The position numbers and the translations under genes are program-made. Shown here piece after piece: positions 1 to 8,752 of a DNA stretch of 64,000 bases. Below the pieces are notes generated by a model that saw only the letters and a program-made list of their open reading frames with translations, did no database searches and was not told the origin of the DNA. The stretch's first letter is position 1; the number at the start of each line of letters is the position of its first letter. The DNA comes from JAABVD01 sp965204545 (GTDB taxonomy: Bacteria > Verrucomicrobiota > Verrucomicrobiia > Opitutales > UBA2995), in NCBI GenBank assembly GCA_965204545.1, contig CBDBFA010000001.1, positions 186,001 through 250,000 on the forward strand. Reading direction: 5' to 3'.

Positions 1-1716
1 AAGCGACTCGCTTACGCCGAGTTGGCCTCGACGGCGGCGGCCTTACCCATCCCCGAAAAGGATTCCGTCAAACTCAAAGACCGGAACGAATACAAATTGC
101 TGGGCAAGTTCATTCCCGGGGTGGACAACCGAGCCCTGGTAACGGGACAGCCCTTGTTCGGTATCGACCAGCAATTGCCCGGGATGCTCTACGCCGTCTA
201 TGTCAAATGCCCCAACTTCGGGGGTGTGGCCAAAAAGGCCAACCTCGATGTGATCAGGAAGCGACCGGGGGTAGTGGATGCCTTTATCCTCAAAGGGAAT
301 GGAAATGAGCTGGAACTGATGTCTGGCGTGGCCATTGTCGCCAAGTCCACCCACCAAGCCTTTCAGGCCGAAAAAGCCTTGCGTGTAACTTGGGATAAAT
401 CCACCGCCTCCGACAACTCCTGGGAAGCCTATAAAGCGGAAGCTCAGTCCATCGGCCCCAAAGCGGGCCAAATTACGGACCAAATGGGTGATGCGGAGGC
501 AGCTTTGGCCCAGGCGGACCAAACGGTGGAAAGCTTCTACACCTACCCTTTCCTTTCCCATGCCAATTTGGAGCCCCAGAACTGCACAGCCTGGTATCAT
601 GACGGTAAAATGGAAATCTGGGCCCCTTCCCAGACACCGCAAAATGTAGCCAGGATGATAAGCAGCGTATTGGGCATCGATCCATCCGATGTTCTCATTC
701 ACCAATTGCGCATCGGTGGAGGCTTTGGCCGGCGCCTCATGAACGACTTCGTGGTCGAAGTATGCGCCATCGCCAAACAAATCGACGCCCCGGTCAAGCT
801 TACCTGGACCAGGGAAGCGGACATGGCCCACGATTTCTACCGCCCGGGGGGGTTTCACCACCTGAAGGGCGCTCTCAGCCAAGGCAGATGGACCGGTCTG
901 CTGAATCACTTTGTCAGCTTCACTCCGGAGGGAGGCGACGGAAAACAACCGGTGCGAGGGGGAAACCTGAGCCCCGACCTGTTCCAGTTTCCGGAGATTC
1001 CCAACCTGCGCCTGGACCAAACCTTTTTGCCCTCCAGGGTTCCAACCGGTTATTGGCGCGCTCCCCGCTCCTGTGCCGTGGCCTGGGTGTTCCAGAGCTT
1101 TGCCAACGAAATGGCTGTAGCCGCCGGTCGCGATCACCTCGAATTTCTACTGGAGCAGTTTGGTGAGCCGCGCTGGCTGGAGGAGGGTGAGCGAAGGGCC
1201 CTTCATACCGGACGAGCCAAAGATGTGGTTGAACTGGCCGCAAAAAAAGGTGACTGGGGAAAACCAATGTCCCAAGGACGGGGTCGCGGTCTGGCCTTCT
1301 ATTTCAGCCACCTCGGCTATTTTGCCCAAGTAGCTGAAGTCACGGTAGACGCGAGCAACCGGGTTAAAATCGACCGGGTGGTGGTCGCTGCCGACGTGGG
1401 AATGCTTCTCAACAAGAGTGGTGGCGAAAACCAGGTCGAAGGTTCCGTCGTCGATGGCATCAGCACCCTGGCCGGGCAGGAAATAACATTCGAGGGCGGA
1501 GAGGTTCTGGAAACAAACTTTGACGACTATCCGCTGGGCAGGATGGCCTCGACTCCGAAAATCGAAATGCATTGGCTCACCACCGATTGGTCCCCCACCG
1601 GCCTGGGAGAACCCGCCTTTCCCCCCGTTGCCGGCGCGGTCTGTAATGCCATTTTCGATGCCACCGGCCATCGGATTCGCACCATGCCCATCTCCAAGGA
1701 AGGGTTTCACATCTAG
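1..1716 (+). CDS. Molybdopterin-binding subunit of an isoquinoline 1-oxidoreductase-type hydroxylase (5' truncated)
   Basis: The frame is open to the first base, so the true start lies upstream and the 571 residues seen are the C-terminal part of the protein. The visible part has the xanthine dehydrogenase/IorB large-subunit layout: a substrate-channel domain, a GGGFGRR molybdopterin-binding stretch near visible residue 239, and the C-terminal GLGEP motif whose Glu (about residue 537) is the catalytic base in this family. These enzymes hydroxylate N-heterocycles or aldehydes at a molybdenum cofactor and need a small 2Fe-2S subunit, which may lie upstream outside the window. The TAG stop codon is also the first three bases of a mobile repeat. 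The substrate cannot be told from sequence. The 'isoquinoline' label rests on overall resemblance of the KVTG.PLFGIDQQLPGMLYA region. Confidence 0.88.
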   Translation, partial: KRLAYAELASTAAALPIPEKDSVKLKDRNEYKLLGKFIPGVDNRALVTGQPLFGIDQQLPGMLYAVYVKCPNFGGVAKKANLDVIRKRPGVVDAFILKGNGNELELMSGVAIVAKSTHQAFQAEKALRVTWDKSTASDNSWEAYKAEAQSIGPKAGQITDQMGDAEAALAQADQTVESFYTYPFLSHANLEPQNCTAWYHDGKMEIWAPSQTPQNVARMISSVLGIDPSDVLIHQLRIGGGFGRRLMNDFVVEVCAIAKQIDAPVKLTWTREADMAHDFYRPGGFHHLKGALSQGRWTGLLNHFVSFTPEGGDGKQPVRGGNLSPDLFQFPEIPNLRLDQTFLPSRVPTGYWRAPRSCAVAWVFQSFANEMAVAAGRDHLEFLLEQFGEPRWLEEGERRALHTGRAKDVVELAAKKGDWGKPMSQGRGRGLAFYFSHLGYFAQVAEVTVDASNRVKIDRVVVAADVGMLLNKSGGENQVEGSVVDGISTLAGQEITFEGGEVLETNFDDYPLGRMASTPKIEMHWLTTDWSPTGLGEPAFPPVAGAVCNAIFDATGHRIRTMPISKEGFHI

Positions 1717-1978
1717 TGTGACGTCCCTGAAAATAAACCACCACAGAGAGGGAGAAACCACGGATTACACGGATGGGCACGGATAGAAATTTTAACGCCA
1801 ACGGCGTTGAACTCCAAAGCCCAGTGTCGCGTAGCGCACGCTGGGTAGGAACAGGAACAAAATTACGAACCCCAACGGGGTTCCACAAACATGGGGATCG
1901 TGATGGGGGATATCCTGAAGGCAAATTCATACGAAAAAGTCCGGCCTTGGTGTGAACAAATTAACGGGACATGACACT
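1714..1978 (+). repeat. TA-flanked miniature repeat, copy 1
   Basis: The segment begins TA-GTGTGACGTCCC and ends GGGACATGACAC-TG, giving imperfect terminal inverted repeats. The interior shares long stretches with copies at 4982-5258 and 8753-9117, including the palindromes AACGCCAACGGCGTT and GAACCCCAACGGGGTTC and the phrase CACGGATTACACGGA. No transposase is encoded. The right-hand TA appears mutated to TG. The left TAG doubles as the stop codon of the upstream hydroxylase gene. Confidence 0.8.
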
Positions 1979-2109
1979 GGGAACATTCAACCCCTGATCA
2001 GGAATGGTTGAAAATGGTTCCCGGAAGTGGAGCATGACTACCGGGACAGATGAGGTGGTCGACGCTTAAGTAATTGTATAACCCCTACCAATACCCAAGA
2101 CATAAGCAC

Positions 2110-2910
2110 ATGAGTTTAGCTCAATTAAAAGATAAAGTAATTCTCGTAACCGGGGCCAATACCGGCATAGGTGAACACACGGCCCGCCTTTGCATCGCAC
2201 AGGGGGCCAAAGTGGCGTTGCACGGCCGCCGACCGGACGCCGTGCAACGAGTGGTCGATTCCCTGGGCCCCAATGCCCACGGAGTGATCGGGAACCTGGA
2301 AAAAGCAGAAGATCCGGCCAAGGTGGTCGCACAAACCATCGATAAATTTGGCCGACTGAACGGAGTGGTCAATAATGCCGCCAGCACAGCCCGCATGTTT
2401 TTCGAGGAAACCGAGGTCGATTTCTTCGACACCATGATGGCCATCAATTGTCGCGCGCCCTTCATGATTTGCCGGGCCGCCATCCCCTACCTGAAGGCGA
2501 CCCAAGGATGCGTGGTCAATGTGGGCTCCATAAATGCCCTGGGAGGAGAACGCATGCTGGCCGCTTACAGCGTATCCAAAGGCGCCCTTCTCACCCTTTC
2601 CAAGCATCTGGCCAACCTCTACGACAAAGACCGGGTCCGCTTCCATCACATCAACCTGGGCTGGGTGCTCACCGAGAACGAATACAAGTTGAAGATCGAG
2701 GACGGGTTGTCGAAGGATTGGCCCGATCTGGTGCCGCCGCTCATGGTTCCCCGAGGAGAAATGACCAAACCCGAAGAAGTGGCCAAGGTCATCGTATTCT
2801 GGTTGAGCGACGATTCAAAACCCTTCAGCGGCACCGTCTTCGAACTCGAGCAATATCCCTTCGCCGGCCGCATCCCCAGCCTCGATGCCGACTTTATCGA
2901 AGGGACATAA
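2110..2910 (+). CDS. Short-chain dehydrogenase/reductase (SDR)
   Basis: This is a 266-residue classical SDR. It has the nucleotide-binding TGANTGIG at residues 14-21, NNAA at 88-91, and the catalytic Ser140, Tyr153 and Lys157 (YSVSK). It is expected to be a cytosolic NAD(P)H-dependent oxidoreductase. An upstream in-frame ATG at 2074 would add 12 residues (MYNPYQYPRHKH) unlike SDR N-termini, so the ATG at 2110, directly before LAQLKDKVILVTG, is preferred. It stands alone between the copy 1 repeat and the promoter of the next gene. The substrate is unknown. The C-terminal loop is slightly longer than in fatty-acid SDRs, and an alcohol or sugar substrate is more likely than an acyl carrier. Confidence 0.9.
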   Translation: MSLAQLKDKVILVTGANTGIGEHTARLCIAQGAKVALHGRRPDAVQRVVDSLGPNAHGVIGNLEKAEDPAKVVAQTIDKFGRLNGVVNNAASTARMFFEETEVDFFDTMMAINCRAPFMICRAAIPYLKATQGCVVNVGSINALGGERMLAAYSVSKGALLTLSKHLANLYDKDRVRFHHINLGWVLTENEYKLKIEDGLSKDWPDLVPPLMVPRGEMTKPEEVAKVIVFWLSDDSKPFSGTVFELEQYPFAGRIPSLDADFIEGT

Positions 2911-2954
2911 CCTGGAAAATCCCGCCACACTAATTCCTTCACCCTCCTTGGAAA

Positions 2955-2983
2955 TTGACTTGTGGGTTGAAAGTAATCATAAT
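2955..2983 (+). promoter_or_regulatory. Predicted sigma70-type promoter
   Basis: TTGACT and CATAAT hexamers are separated by exactly 17 bases. They end 44 bases before the ATG of the secreted Gfo/Idh gene at 3028, in an AT-rich gap. This is a pattern match only. Confidence 0.5.
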
Positions 2984-3027
2984 TGTGTGCAACCATTTTT
3001 AATTAATCGCTAAACCCCGAAGAACTC

Positions 3028-4482
3028 ATGGCACGTTTATCCCGTAGACATTTCCTGAAAGGCACCGCCCTGGCCGCTGGCTCCTTTTATATCAGCTCGA
3101 ATTTAAAGGCCCAATCCGCCAACCAGAATGTCGGCATGGCGGTTATCGGCCTCAACGGTAAAGGAAAATCGGCCATCAGGGACGTCCTCCGCACCGAAGG
3201 ATCGCGTCTGCTGGCGATTTGCGACGTAGACAGTGAAATCCTTCAGAAACGTGCCGTGGAAATCGAGGCCGAACACGGGGTCAAGGTCAAAACTTACACC
3301 GATTACCGCAAAATATTGGATAGCAAGGACATCGACGCCATCATCATAACGACTCCCAACCACTGGCATGCCCTCATGGCCATCCAGGGTTGCCAGGCCG
3401 GAAAGGACGTCTATTGCGAAAAACCGGTCTGTCATAATATCTGGGAAGGCCGGCGCATTATCGAAGCGGCCAGAAAATACGACCGCATCGTGCAAAGTGG
3501 TTTCCAAAACCGTTCCGACGATGGATTGCGGGAAGCCTTTCCCTATATCCTGGAAGGCAACGTCGGGAAAATCCAGATGGTTCGCGGTCTCTGTTATAAA
3601 AACAGGACCGGTATCGGCAAACGCTCCACTCCCTTGATGCCGCCGAGTAATGTCGATTACAATTTATGGCTGGGGCCGGCCCAGGACGAGCCCATCTACC
3701 GCGATCGACTCCATTACGACTGGCACTGGAGCTGGAACACCGGCAATGGGGACATCGGCAACCAGGGACCCCACGAATTCGATCTCATCCGTTGGATTCT
3801 GGGAGATCCGGAGCATCCCCAGGAAGTGGTCAGTTTTGGAGGACGGTTTGCCTGGAATGATGCCGGCCAGACCCCCAACATGCAAATTGCCGCCCTTAGT
3901 TGGGGAACCATCCCGGTTCTATTTGAGGTGCGCGACCTCTACATCAGTCCGGATACACCGGCCCCATCCAGTTACAAGGGCCGCCGCATCGGGGTGATTG
4001 TCACCTGCGAAGGCGGAGAGTTCAACGGCGGCCGTGGGGGCGGAATTCTCTACGATGACAAGGGAAAGAAAATGAAATCCTGGAAGGGTGACGCCGGTTT
4101 CGATCATTTCCCGAATTTTATTCGTGCCGTGAAAAACCGGAAAAGCGACAACCTCCGCTCCCCCATTGAAAGCGGATTCAAATCCAGTTGCTTGGCCCAC
4201 ATGTGCAACATCTCCTATCGCACCGGTCAGGAGGTGAACCCGAAACGGGTGGAAAACTTTGTAGCCAAGGATGACACATTACAGGAAACCTACGACCGGT
4301 TCCATAAGCACCTCCAGGATTGGAACATCGATTTCAAATCGGATAAGTGGACCATGGGCCGCAAGCTGAGATTCAACGGCAGCAAGGAACGTTTTGCCGG
4401 AAATGGCGAATTGGCCAAGGTTGCCAACTCCATGATCAAAGACGATTACCGCCAATCCTTCGAAGTTCCATCCATGGTTTAA
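3028..4482 (+). CDS. Tat-exported Gfo/Idh/MocA family oxidoreductase
   Basis: This is a 484-residue protein. The N-terminus carries a twin-arginine signal (SRRHFLKG, residues 5-12) followed by a hydrophobic stretch ending at AQS. A Rossmann fold follows: a GLNGKGKS loop at about 41-48 and the family EKP motif at 131-133, whose Lys sits in the active site. The GNQGPHEFDLIRW region near residue 250 holds the His expected in the C-terminal substrate domain. Family members use NAD(P) to oxidise or epimerise sugars, inositols or related polyols. Export of a folded, cofactor-loaded protein by Tat to the periplasm fits. It is preceded by a good promoter and followed by a GGGGTCA hairpin, so it is probably monocistronic. 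The substrate is not known. Confidence 0.9.
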   Translation: MARLSRRHFLKGTALAAGSFYISSNLKAQSANQNVGMAVIGLNGKGKSAIRDVLRTEGSRLLAICDVDSEILQKRAVEIEAEHGVKVKTYTDYRKILDSKDIDAIIITTPNHWHALMAIQGCQAGKDVYCEKPVCHNIWEGRRIIEAARKYDRIVQSGFQNRSDDGLREAFPYILEGNVGKIQMVRGLCYKNRTGIGKRSTPLMPPSNVDYNLWLGPAQDEPIYRDRLHYDWHWSWNTGNGDIGNQGPHEFDLIRWILGDPEHPQEVVSFGGRFAWNDAGQTPNMQIAALSWGTIPVLFEVRDLYISPDTPAPSSYKGRRIGVIVTCEGGEFNGGRGGGILYDDKGKKMKSWKGDAGFDHFPNFIRAVKNRKSDNLRSPIESGFKSSCLAHMCNISYRTGQEVNPKRVENFVAKDDTLQETYDRFHKHLQDWNIDFKSDKWTMGRKLRFNGSKERFAGNGELAKVANSMIKDDYRQSFEVPSMV

Positions 4483-4490
4483 ATACCATC

Positions 4491-4545
4491 GGGGTCATTT
4501 CTTGAAATCGTGCAGGTTAAGGCAGGATTTAAGAATTGACCCCTT
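4491..4545 (+). repeat. GGGGTCA/TGACCCC-bounded hairpin repeat
   Basis: A 53-base unit starts with GGGGTCATTTCTTGAAATCG and ends AAGAATTGACCCCTT, just after the Gfo/Idh stop codon. A near copy lies at 52589-52643. The complementary ends could fold and act as a transcript end. It belongs to a wider family in this window. Confidence 0.65.
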
Positions 4546-4621
4546 CCCCAGTAAGAAGACCCTTTTCTACATGCGCCAAGGGGTCCCGACTGGCGCTCCG
4601 TAACCCGAACCATTCTCATCC

Positions 4622-4984
4622 ATGGCTACTTCAGACACCGGTTGCACCATCGCTCCCTATTTCAAACTCTCCGATGAGAATTTGCCGAAATTCAAAGCTA
4701 TGTGTGAACAGTTTGTCGATCTCACCGACAACGAAACCAAGGTTCAATACTACGGATTTTCCTTCCACGGCAACGAAGCCCATTGCCGGGAAGGCTATGA
4801 AGACGCCGAGGGATTGCTCGCCCACCTCGACAACGTGGGCGAACTGCTGGGAAAGGCCTTGGAAATTGCCGACCTTATACGACTCGAGGTCCACGGCCCG
4901 GCTGAAGAACTGGAAAAACTGCGGGAACCGTTGGCGAATTTGGAAGTTACCTTCTACACCCTCGAATACGGCTTCCGGCGTTAG
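4622..4984 (+). CDS. Small dimeric alpha/beta-barrel (ABM-like) protein
   Basis: This is a 120-residue soluble protein without a signal peptide. The pattern of a short strand (VQYYGFSFHGNEAHCREGYED), an amphipathic helix (AEGLLAHLDNVGELLGKALEIADLIRLEVHGP) and a closing strand (TFYTLEYGF) resembles stand-alone antibiotic-biosynthesis-monooxygenase/quinol-monooxygenase folds. These proteins dimerise to form a barrel. No clear catalytic residue can be named. The stop codon TAG is the first three bases of the adjacent TA-flanked repeat, so the original C-terminus may have been changed by that insertion. The function is not known; a sensor or an enzyme role are both possible. Confidence 0.7.
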   Translation: MATSDTGCTIAPYFKLSDENLPKFKAMCEQFVDLTDNETKVQYYGFSFHGNEAHCREGYEDAEGLLAHLDNVGELLGKALEIADLIRLEVHGPAEELEKLREPLANLEVTFYTLEYGFRR

Positions 4985-5258
4985 TGTGGCGTCTCTGAAA
5001 TAAATAACCTCAGAGACCTCAGAGAGGAGAGAGAAACCACGGATTACACGGAAGGGCACGGATAGAAATTCTAACGCCAACGGCGTTAAACTCCAAAGCC
5101 CAGTGTCGCGTAGCGCACACTGGGTAGGAATAGGTAAAAAATTACGAACCCCAACGGGGTTCCACAAACATGGTGATCGTGATGGCGAATATCCTGAAGG
5201 CAAATTCGCAGGAAAAAGTCCGTCAATGGTGTGAACAAATTAACGGGACGCCACACTA
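4982..5258 (+). repeat. TA-flanked miniature repeat, copy 2 (best preserved ends)
   Basis: Ends read TA-GTGTGGCGTCTC and, inverted, TA-GTGTGGCGTCCC, so 11 of 12 terminal bases after the TA match. A TA on both sides looks like a target duplication of the kind made by IS630/Tc1-mariner transposases. The 277-bp interior contains the same palindromes as copies 1 and 3 and no coding capacity. The left TAG is the stop codon of the small ABM-like gene. Confidence 0.85.
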
Positions 5259-5261
5259 GTT

Positions 5262-5336
5262 CATCTTCTCCCCAATTCCTCATTCTTCATTCCTAATTCC
5301 TAATTGGCGCCTGTGGCGCCTCTGGGCGCCTCTCCG
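5262..5336. repeat. AATTCCTAATTGGCGCC block overlapping the nhaC 3' end
   Basis: The block contains repeated AATTCCT and CATTC runs followed by three GGCGCC units. It overlaps the end of the antiporter gene on the minus strand and encodes its last residues (RRPEAPQAPIRN) and its TAG stop. Related blocks lie at about 9048-9086, 18362-18390, 48585-48665, 54270-54366, 56147-56222 and 59350-59378. Confidence 0.7.
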
Positions 5337-6708
5337 CCTTCTCCATGGTCCAGCCGGTAAAGCCGTATATCAGGGAGATAATCGGGTTGAGCAGGTTCAA
5401 AAAAGCGTAGGGCAGATAGGCGAAAGGATTTACCATGAGAGCCGCCATCATGGTCGCCCCACAGGTGTTCCAGGGAATGAGGGGTGAGCTGAGGGTACCC
5501 GCATCTTCCAGGCAACGGGACAGGTTCTTCATATGCAGACCTGCCGCTTCAAAGGAATTCCGGTACATGCGGCCCGGAAGGATAATGGAGAGGTACTGAT
5601 CCGGGGCCATAATATTCATCCCGATACAGGTGGCGAGGGTGGCTCCTACCAACCGGCCCGTGGTAGTGGCGGTTTTTAGCACAGCCCTGGAAATGGCGGT
5701 CAACATGCCCGTGCCTTCCATCAGCCCCCCAAAAGCCATGGCGCAGAGAATTAGCGAAATCGTCCAGAACATGCTCTCCAGCCCTCCTCGGGACAACAAC
5801 TCGTCAATGTGAGGGTCGCCCGTATCCGAAACGTAACCCTCCTGCAAAATGGCAAACATGGAGGCGACCGGTATGTCCTGCAGGAATATTCCCAATGCAG
5901 CCCCGACAAATGCGCCACCCAATAGCGCGGGCAAGGCTGGCATCCGCAGGGCTATCATGAGGATAACCGAAATCGGCGCCAACCATAACCAGGGACTCAA
6001 ATTGAATTCACTCCTCAATACGGCGTTCAGGGCCTCCACATTTTCGATGCTGGCGGCGCTCGATCCCTGCGATATTCCCAACAGGCCATAAAGGACCAGC
6101 GCGATGGCCAAACTGGGAACTGTGGTGTAAAGCATATGCCTGATGTGAACAAACAATTGCGTTCCAGCCACGGCCGGAGCCAGGTTCGTGCTGTCGGATA
6201 AGGGCGATAATTTATCCCCGAAATAGGCTCCCGATACAATGGCGCCGGCCACCATGGGCAGGGGCATCTCCAAGCCTTGCCCAGCCCCAATCAGGGCCAC
6301 GCCCACCGTTCCCGCCGTAGACCAGGAACTGCCGGTGGCAAAGGATACCACCGCACAGATCAGGCAACTGGCTATGAGAAATATTTCCGGCGAAAGAAAC
6401 ATCAGCCCGTAATACACCATCAACGGGACTATGCCGCTGGCTACCCAGGATCCTATCAGTATACCAATGGCCATTAATATGAGGACGGCAGCCATGGCCA
6501 AGGAGATCCCCCTCACCATCGAAGCCTGTAAATCCTTCCAGGAATACCCCAACCTGATCCCCGCTATCCCCGCCACGCAACAGGCCAGGATGAGGGGCAA
6601 ATGAGGCGAAGCCTCCAATAAGAAAATTCCCGCGAACAATGCCCCTATCAAAAAGAGAACCGGAATAAGGGCATGGCCGAGAGAGGGAGTTTTGGGCGCT
6701 GCATCCAT
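5293..6708 (-). CDS. nhaC: NhaC-family Na+/H+ antiporter
   Basis: This is a 471-residue inner-membrane protein with about eleven hydrophobic segments. It has the conserved NhaC core, including SFATGSSWSTAGTVGVALIGAG, the GAYFGDKLSPLSDSTNLAPAV loop that carries the ion-coupling charged residues, and MNIMAPDQYLSIILPGRMY. It exchanges sodium for protons and helps with pH and salt balance, or it may move an organic acid as in some relatives. The ATG at 6708 is preferred over a TTG at 6726, which would add LSAI before it. It lies 35 bases after the DUF3016 gene and is likely co-transcribed with it and the ALDH. The C-terminal tail RRPEAPQAPIRN is encoded by an intergenic repeat block rather than by normal antiporter sequence. 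Confidence 0.9.
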   Translation of the reverse strand: MDAAPKTPSLGHALIPVLFLIGALFAGIFLLEASPHLPLILACCVAGIAGIRLGYSWKDLQASMVRGISLAMAAVLILMAIGILIGSWVASGIVPLMVYYGLMFLSPEIFLIASCLICAVVSFATGSSWSTAGTVGVALIGAGQGLEMPLPMVAGAIVSGAYFGDKLSPLSDSTNLAPAVAGTQLFVHIRHMLYTTVPSLAIALVLYGLLGISQGSSAASIENVEALNAVLRSEFNLSPWLWLAPISVILMIALRMPALPALLGGAFVGAALGIFLQDIPVASMFAILQEGYVSDTGDPHIDELLSRGGLESMFWTISLILCAMAFGGLMEGTGMLTAISRAVLKTATTTGRLVGATLATCIGMNIMAPDQYLSIILPGRMYRNSFEAAGLHMKNLSRCLEDAGTLSSPLIPWNTCGATMMAALMVNPFAYLPYAFLNLLNPIISLIYGFTGWTMEKAERRPEAPQAPIRN

Positions 6709-6743
6709 GATTGCGGAAAGGGTCAAAAACGAAAATCGCTCAG

Positions 6744-7277
6744 CTAAGCGCCATTCGCCTTCGACCCCTTTCTTGCGCCCCCGAGTTGGCCGGCCAATTC
6801 CCCTTCAATCCATTGCTCCAGCATGCGTCTTTCGTAGTAGAAACTTCTCCTCGAATTGATCCCACGCGAATAGCGTTCCTGGTAAGACAACTCTCTGAGC
6901 CGCTTTTCGCCTTCAACCAAGAGGGTTCCCTCATCATCCTCCAACCGGTAGGAAAATACCGCCATGGGAGGATACCGGCTGCGATAAAAACGCACATCGT
7001 TCCATGGAACCCTTTGCCAGGGCTCGAAGCCGCCTGCCAGATCGATATCCTGAAAATCCAGCTTCAGCACCACACCCACCGGAAGCGCTTTCTCGACTAC
7101 GCGTTCCAGGTAGCGTTTGATTTCCCTGCTGAAAAATGCCGGATCAATGGTTCTACGGGTTTGAGAATACTCAAAATCGGTAAATGCCTTCGGGTCGGCG
7201 AATGTCAAAGCCACCTCGCCGCGCAACCCGACCGTCGCGCCGAGAATAATCGACAGGGCCAATAGCGCCGATCTCAT
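6744..7277 (-). CDS. DUF3016-family secreted protein
   Basis: This is a 177-residue protein with a cleavable signal peptide (MRSALLALSIILGATVGLRGEV). The mature part starts with VALTFADPKAFTDFEYSQ, the typical opening of DUF3016 proteins, and ends with a basic QLGGARKGSKANG tail. DUF3016 has no known reaction. The Shine-Dalgarno sequence AGGAGG overlaps the stop codon of the upstream ALDH gene, so translation of the two is likely coupled. The rest of the operon downstream is nhaC. Periplasmic location is inferred from the signal peptide. Confidence 0.78.
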   Translation of the reverse strand: MRSALLALSIILGATVGLRGEVALTFADPKAFTDFEYSQTRRTIDPAFFSREIKRYLERVVEKALPVGVVLKLDFQDIDLAGGFEPWQRVPWNDVRFYRSRYPPMAVFSYRLEDDEGTLLVEGEKRLRELSYQERYSRGINSRRSFYYERRMLEQWIEGELAGQLGGARKGSKANGA

Positions 7278-7286
7278 GAAATCCTC

Positions 7287-8726
7287 CTAACTTGCCAATT
7301 GCTCCAGTTTCGCCTGAAATGCCCGGGGCCGGAAGAGAAACTCAACGATGTTTCCCTCGTGCGGTTGCAGCCAATCGAGTTGGATCGTTCCCACCGGACC
7401 CAAATTCAAACGGTCAATGTGAGTCGCGTCCAGGAGTTGACGCTTCCATACCTCATCCTCGGTTATGGCGCTGCCTACAAGGGTGGGCCCGATCCGTTCG
7501 AGCATTTCCTCCTGCGGGCACCGCACCACGCTGACAAAAGGAAACATGAACTCCGTTTTGGCCATGGCCCGATCGGGCGAGTCGCAGTGCAGCACCACCG
7601 GCCTCAAGTAGCCGCAACGCTTCCGCTCCACCAGCCGATGGCCCATTTTGGCGGTGACGTGTTCCACCCCGTTTTCCTGGGACCCGGCTTCAATACTGTT
7701 CCAGATGGCTCGGGCCATGCCCGGAACCGTGAAGGCAGCCAAGGCCGACTCCGGATCTTCCGGAGGTTTCGGCTCCACCGGCCCGATTTTCTCCGCCACG
7801 GCCTGGGCAATCTCCTCCGTATGACGGGAAGCCCAAATCCCCGAACAATTTATGCAACCCCGGCCACTGTTTAAAAAAATGCTGTCGGCCATCAGGTCGA
7901 TGTAATCCTCCCAATCGTCCACTACGTCGTCGCCGAGAAGGAACTTGCTATAACCCGGACCGTGCACCTGAACGCGCGGGTCGCCGCGATAACGCTCCAC
8001 CGTCGGAGCGCCTCCAAAAATCATGGTTCGGCCCGATCGCATGACCACTTCCGCCCCCATGTCCGCGCCGCCCGGATAAATGGCGATGGCCTCCTTGGGC
8101 ACACCGGCCTGGGTAAATGCGGCCGCCATCCGATATGGGGTCCAAGGTTCCTGCGGACCCGGTTTGAGCAACAACCCGATCTGCATCGGTATCACCGGCA
8201 ACCAAAGCGTGTGCACACCGGGGGAATTGGATGGGAGCACCAACCCGAGAATGGGAGATTGCGCCTGATAACTGACCGTCACACCCCGCTCTTCCACTCC
8301 GTAGCCGCGGGTCAGGATGTCCAAGGGCAAACCACGGGTCAAGGCATCGAGGATCCTTTCCATATTCGATAAAACAAAGTGGTTTTTGCTCATGTTCGCC
8401 TTGCACATATGCTCGGGCAAACCGGTGCTGGCGGACTGCTGGCGGGCAAAATCACCCGGGGTCTGTTCGCCATCGCCCATGGGCAGGGTTCCATGGAGAT
8501 AAAAGTCGGCGGCTTTTTTCATCATCTCGATCAGATCCGCGATCGGAATCCCAGTCAGCACCTGCCGGGCCCGGGCCGCCAAGCGCTTGTCTCGACCTAA
8601 AAGACCGGTGTTGGCTTGGCTCACTGAGGCCAACCTTTCCCCCGTACCGAAATGCACCACGTCATCCGTATCGAGACTGGTGTAGGGTTGGCCCCATCGA
8701 AGAATCGGAATATTGAGAACTGCCAT
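7287..8726 (-). CDS. Aldehyde dehydrogenase superfamily protein
   Basis: This is a 479-residue cytosolic protein with the ALDH fold: LVLPSNSPGVHTLWLPVIPMQIGLLLKPG (cofactor and hinge region, about 161-190) and NSGRGCINCSG at about 286-296. The nucleophile is expected to be Cys291, with a second Cys at 294. The N-terminal 100 residues differ from classical ALDH and resemble acyl-CoA-reductase/LuxC-like or other divergent groups, so oxidation of an aldehyde and reduction of an activated acid both remain possible. The ATG at 8726 follows a short gap to the repeat at 8753-9117. It is the first gene of a leftward group with DUF3016 and nhaC. Confidence 0.8.
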   Translation of the reverse strand: MAVLNIPILRWGQPYTSLDTDDVVHFGTGERLASVSQANTGLLGRDKRLAARARQVLTGIPIADLIEMMKKAADFYLHGTLPMGDGEQTPGDFARQQSASTGLPEHMCKANMSKNHFVLSNMERILDALTRGLPLDILTRGYGVEERGVTVSYQAQSPILGLVLPSNSPGVHTLWLPVIPMQIGLLLKPGPQEPWTPYRMAAAFTQAGVPKEAIAIYPGGADMGAEVVMRSGRTMIFGGAPTVERYRGDPRVQVHGPGYSKFLLGDDVVDDWEDYIDLMADSIFLNSGRGCINCSGIWASRHTEEIAQAVAEKIGPVEPKPPEDPESALAAFTVPGMARAIWNSIEAGSQENGVEHVTAKMGHRLVERKRCGYLRPVVLHCDSPDRAMAKTEFMFPFVSVVRCPQEEMLERIGPTLVGSAITEDEVWKRQLLDATHIDRLNLGPVGTIQLDWLQPHEGNIVEFLFRPRAFQAKLEQLAS

Positions 8727-8752
8727 TGGTTTTTAATTGGTTAAACGCTCCC

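Noticed and set aside
43..1137. Minus-strand 364-codon open frame opposite the molybdenum hydroxylase
   Set aside because: The plus strand encodes conserved IorB motifs through the whole span; the antisense frame has no recognisable domain.
4536..5003. 155-codon open frame overlapping the ABM-like gene in another frame
   Set aside because: It is Pro/Ser/Thr-rich without structure, extends into the repeat, and the in-frame 120-residue protein has a far more natural composition.
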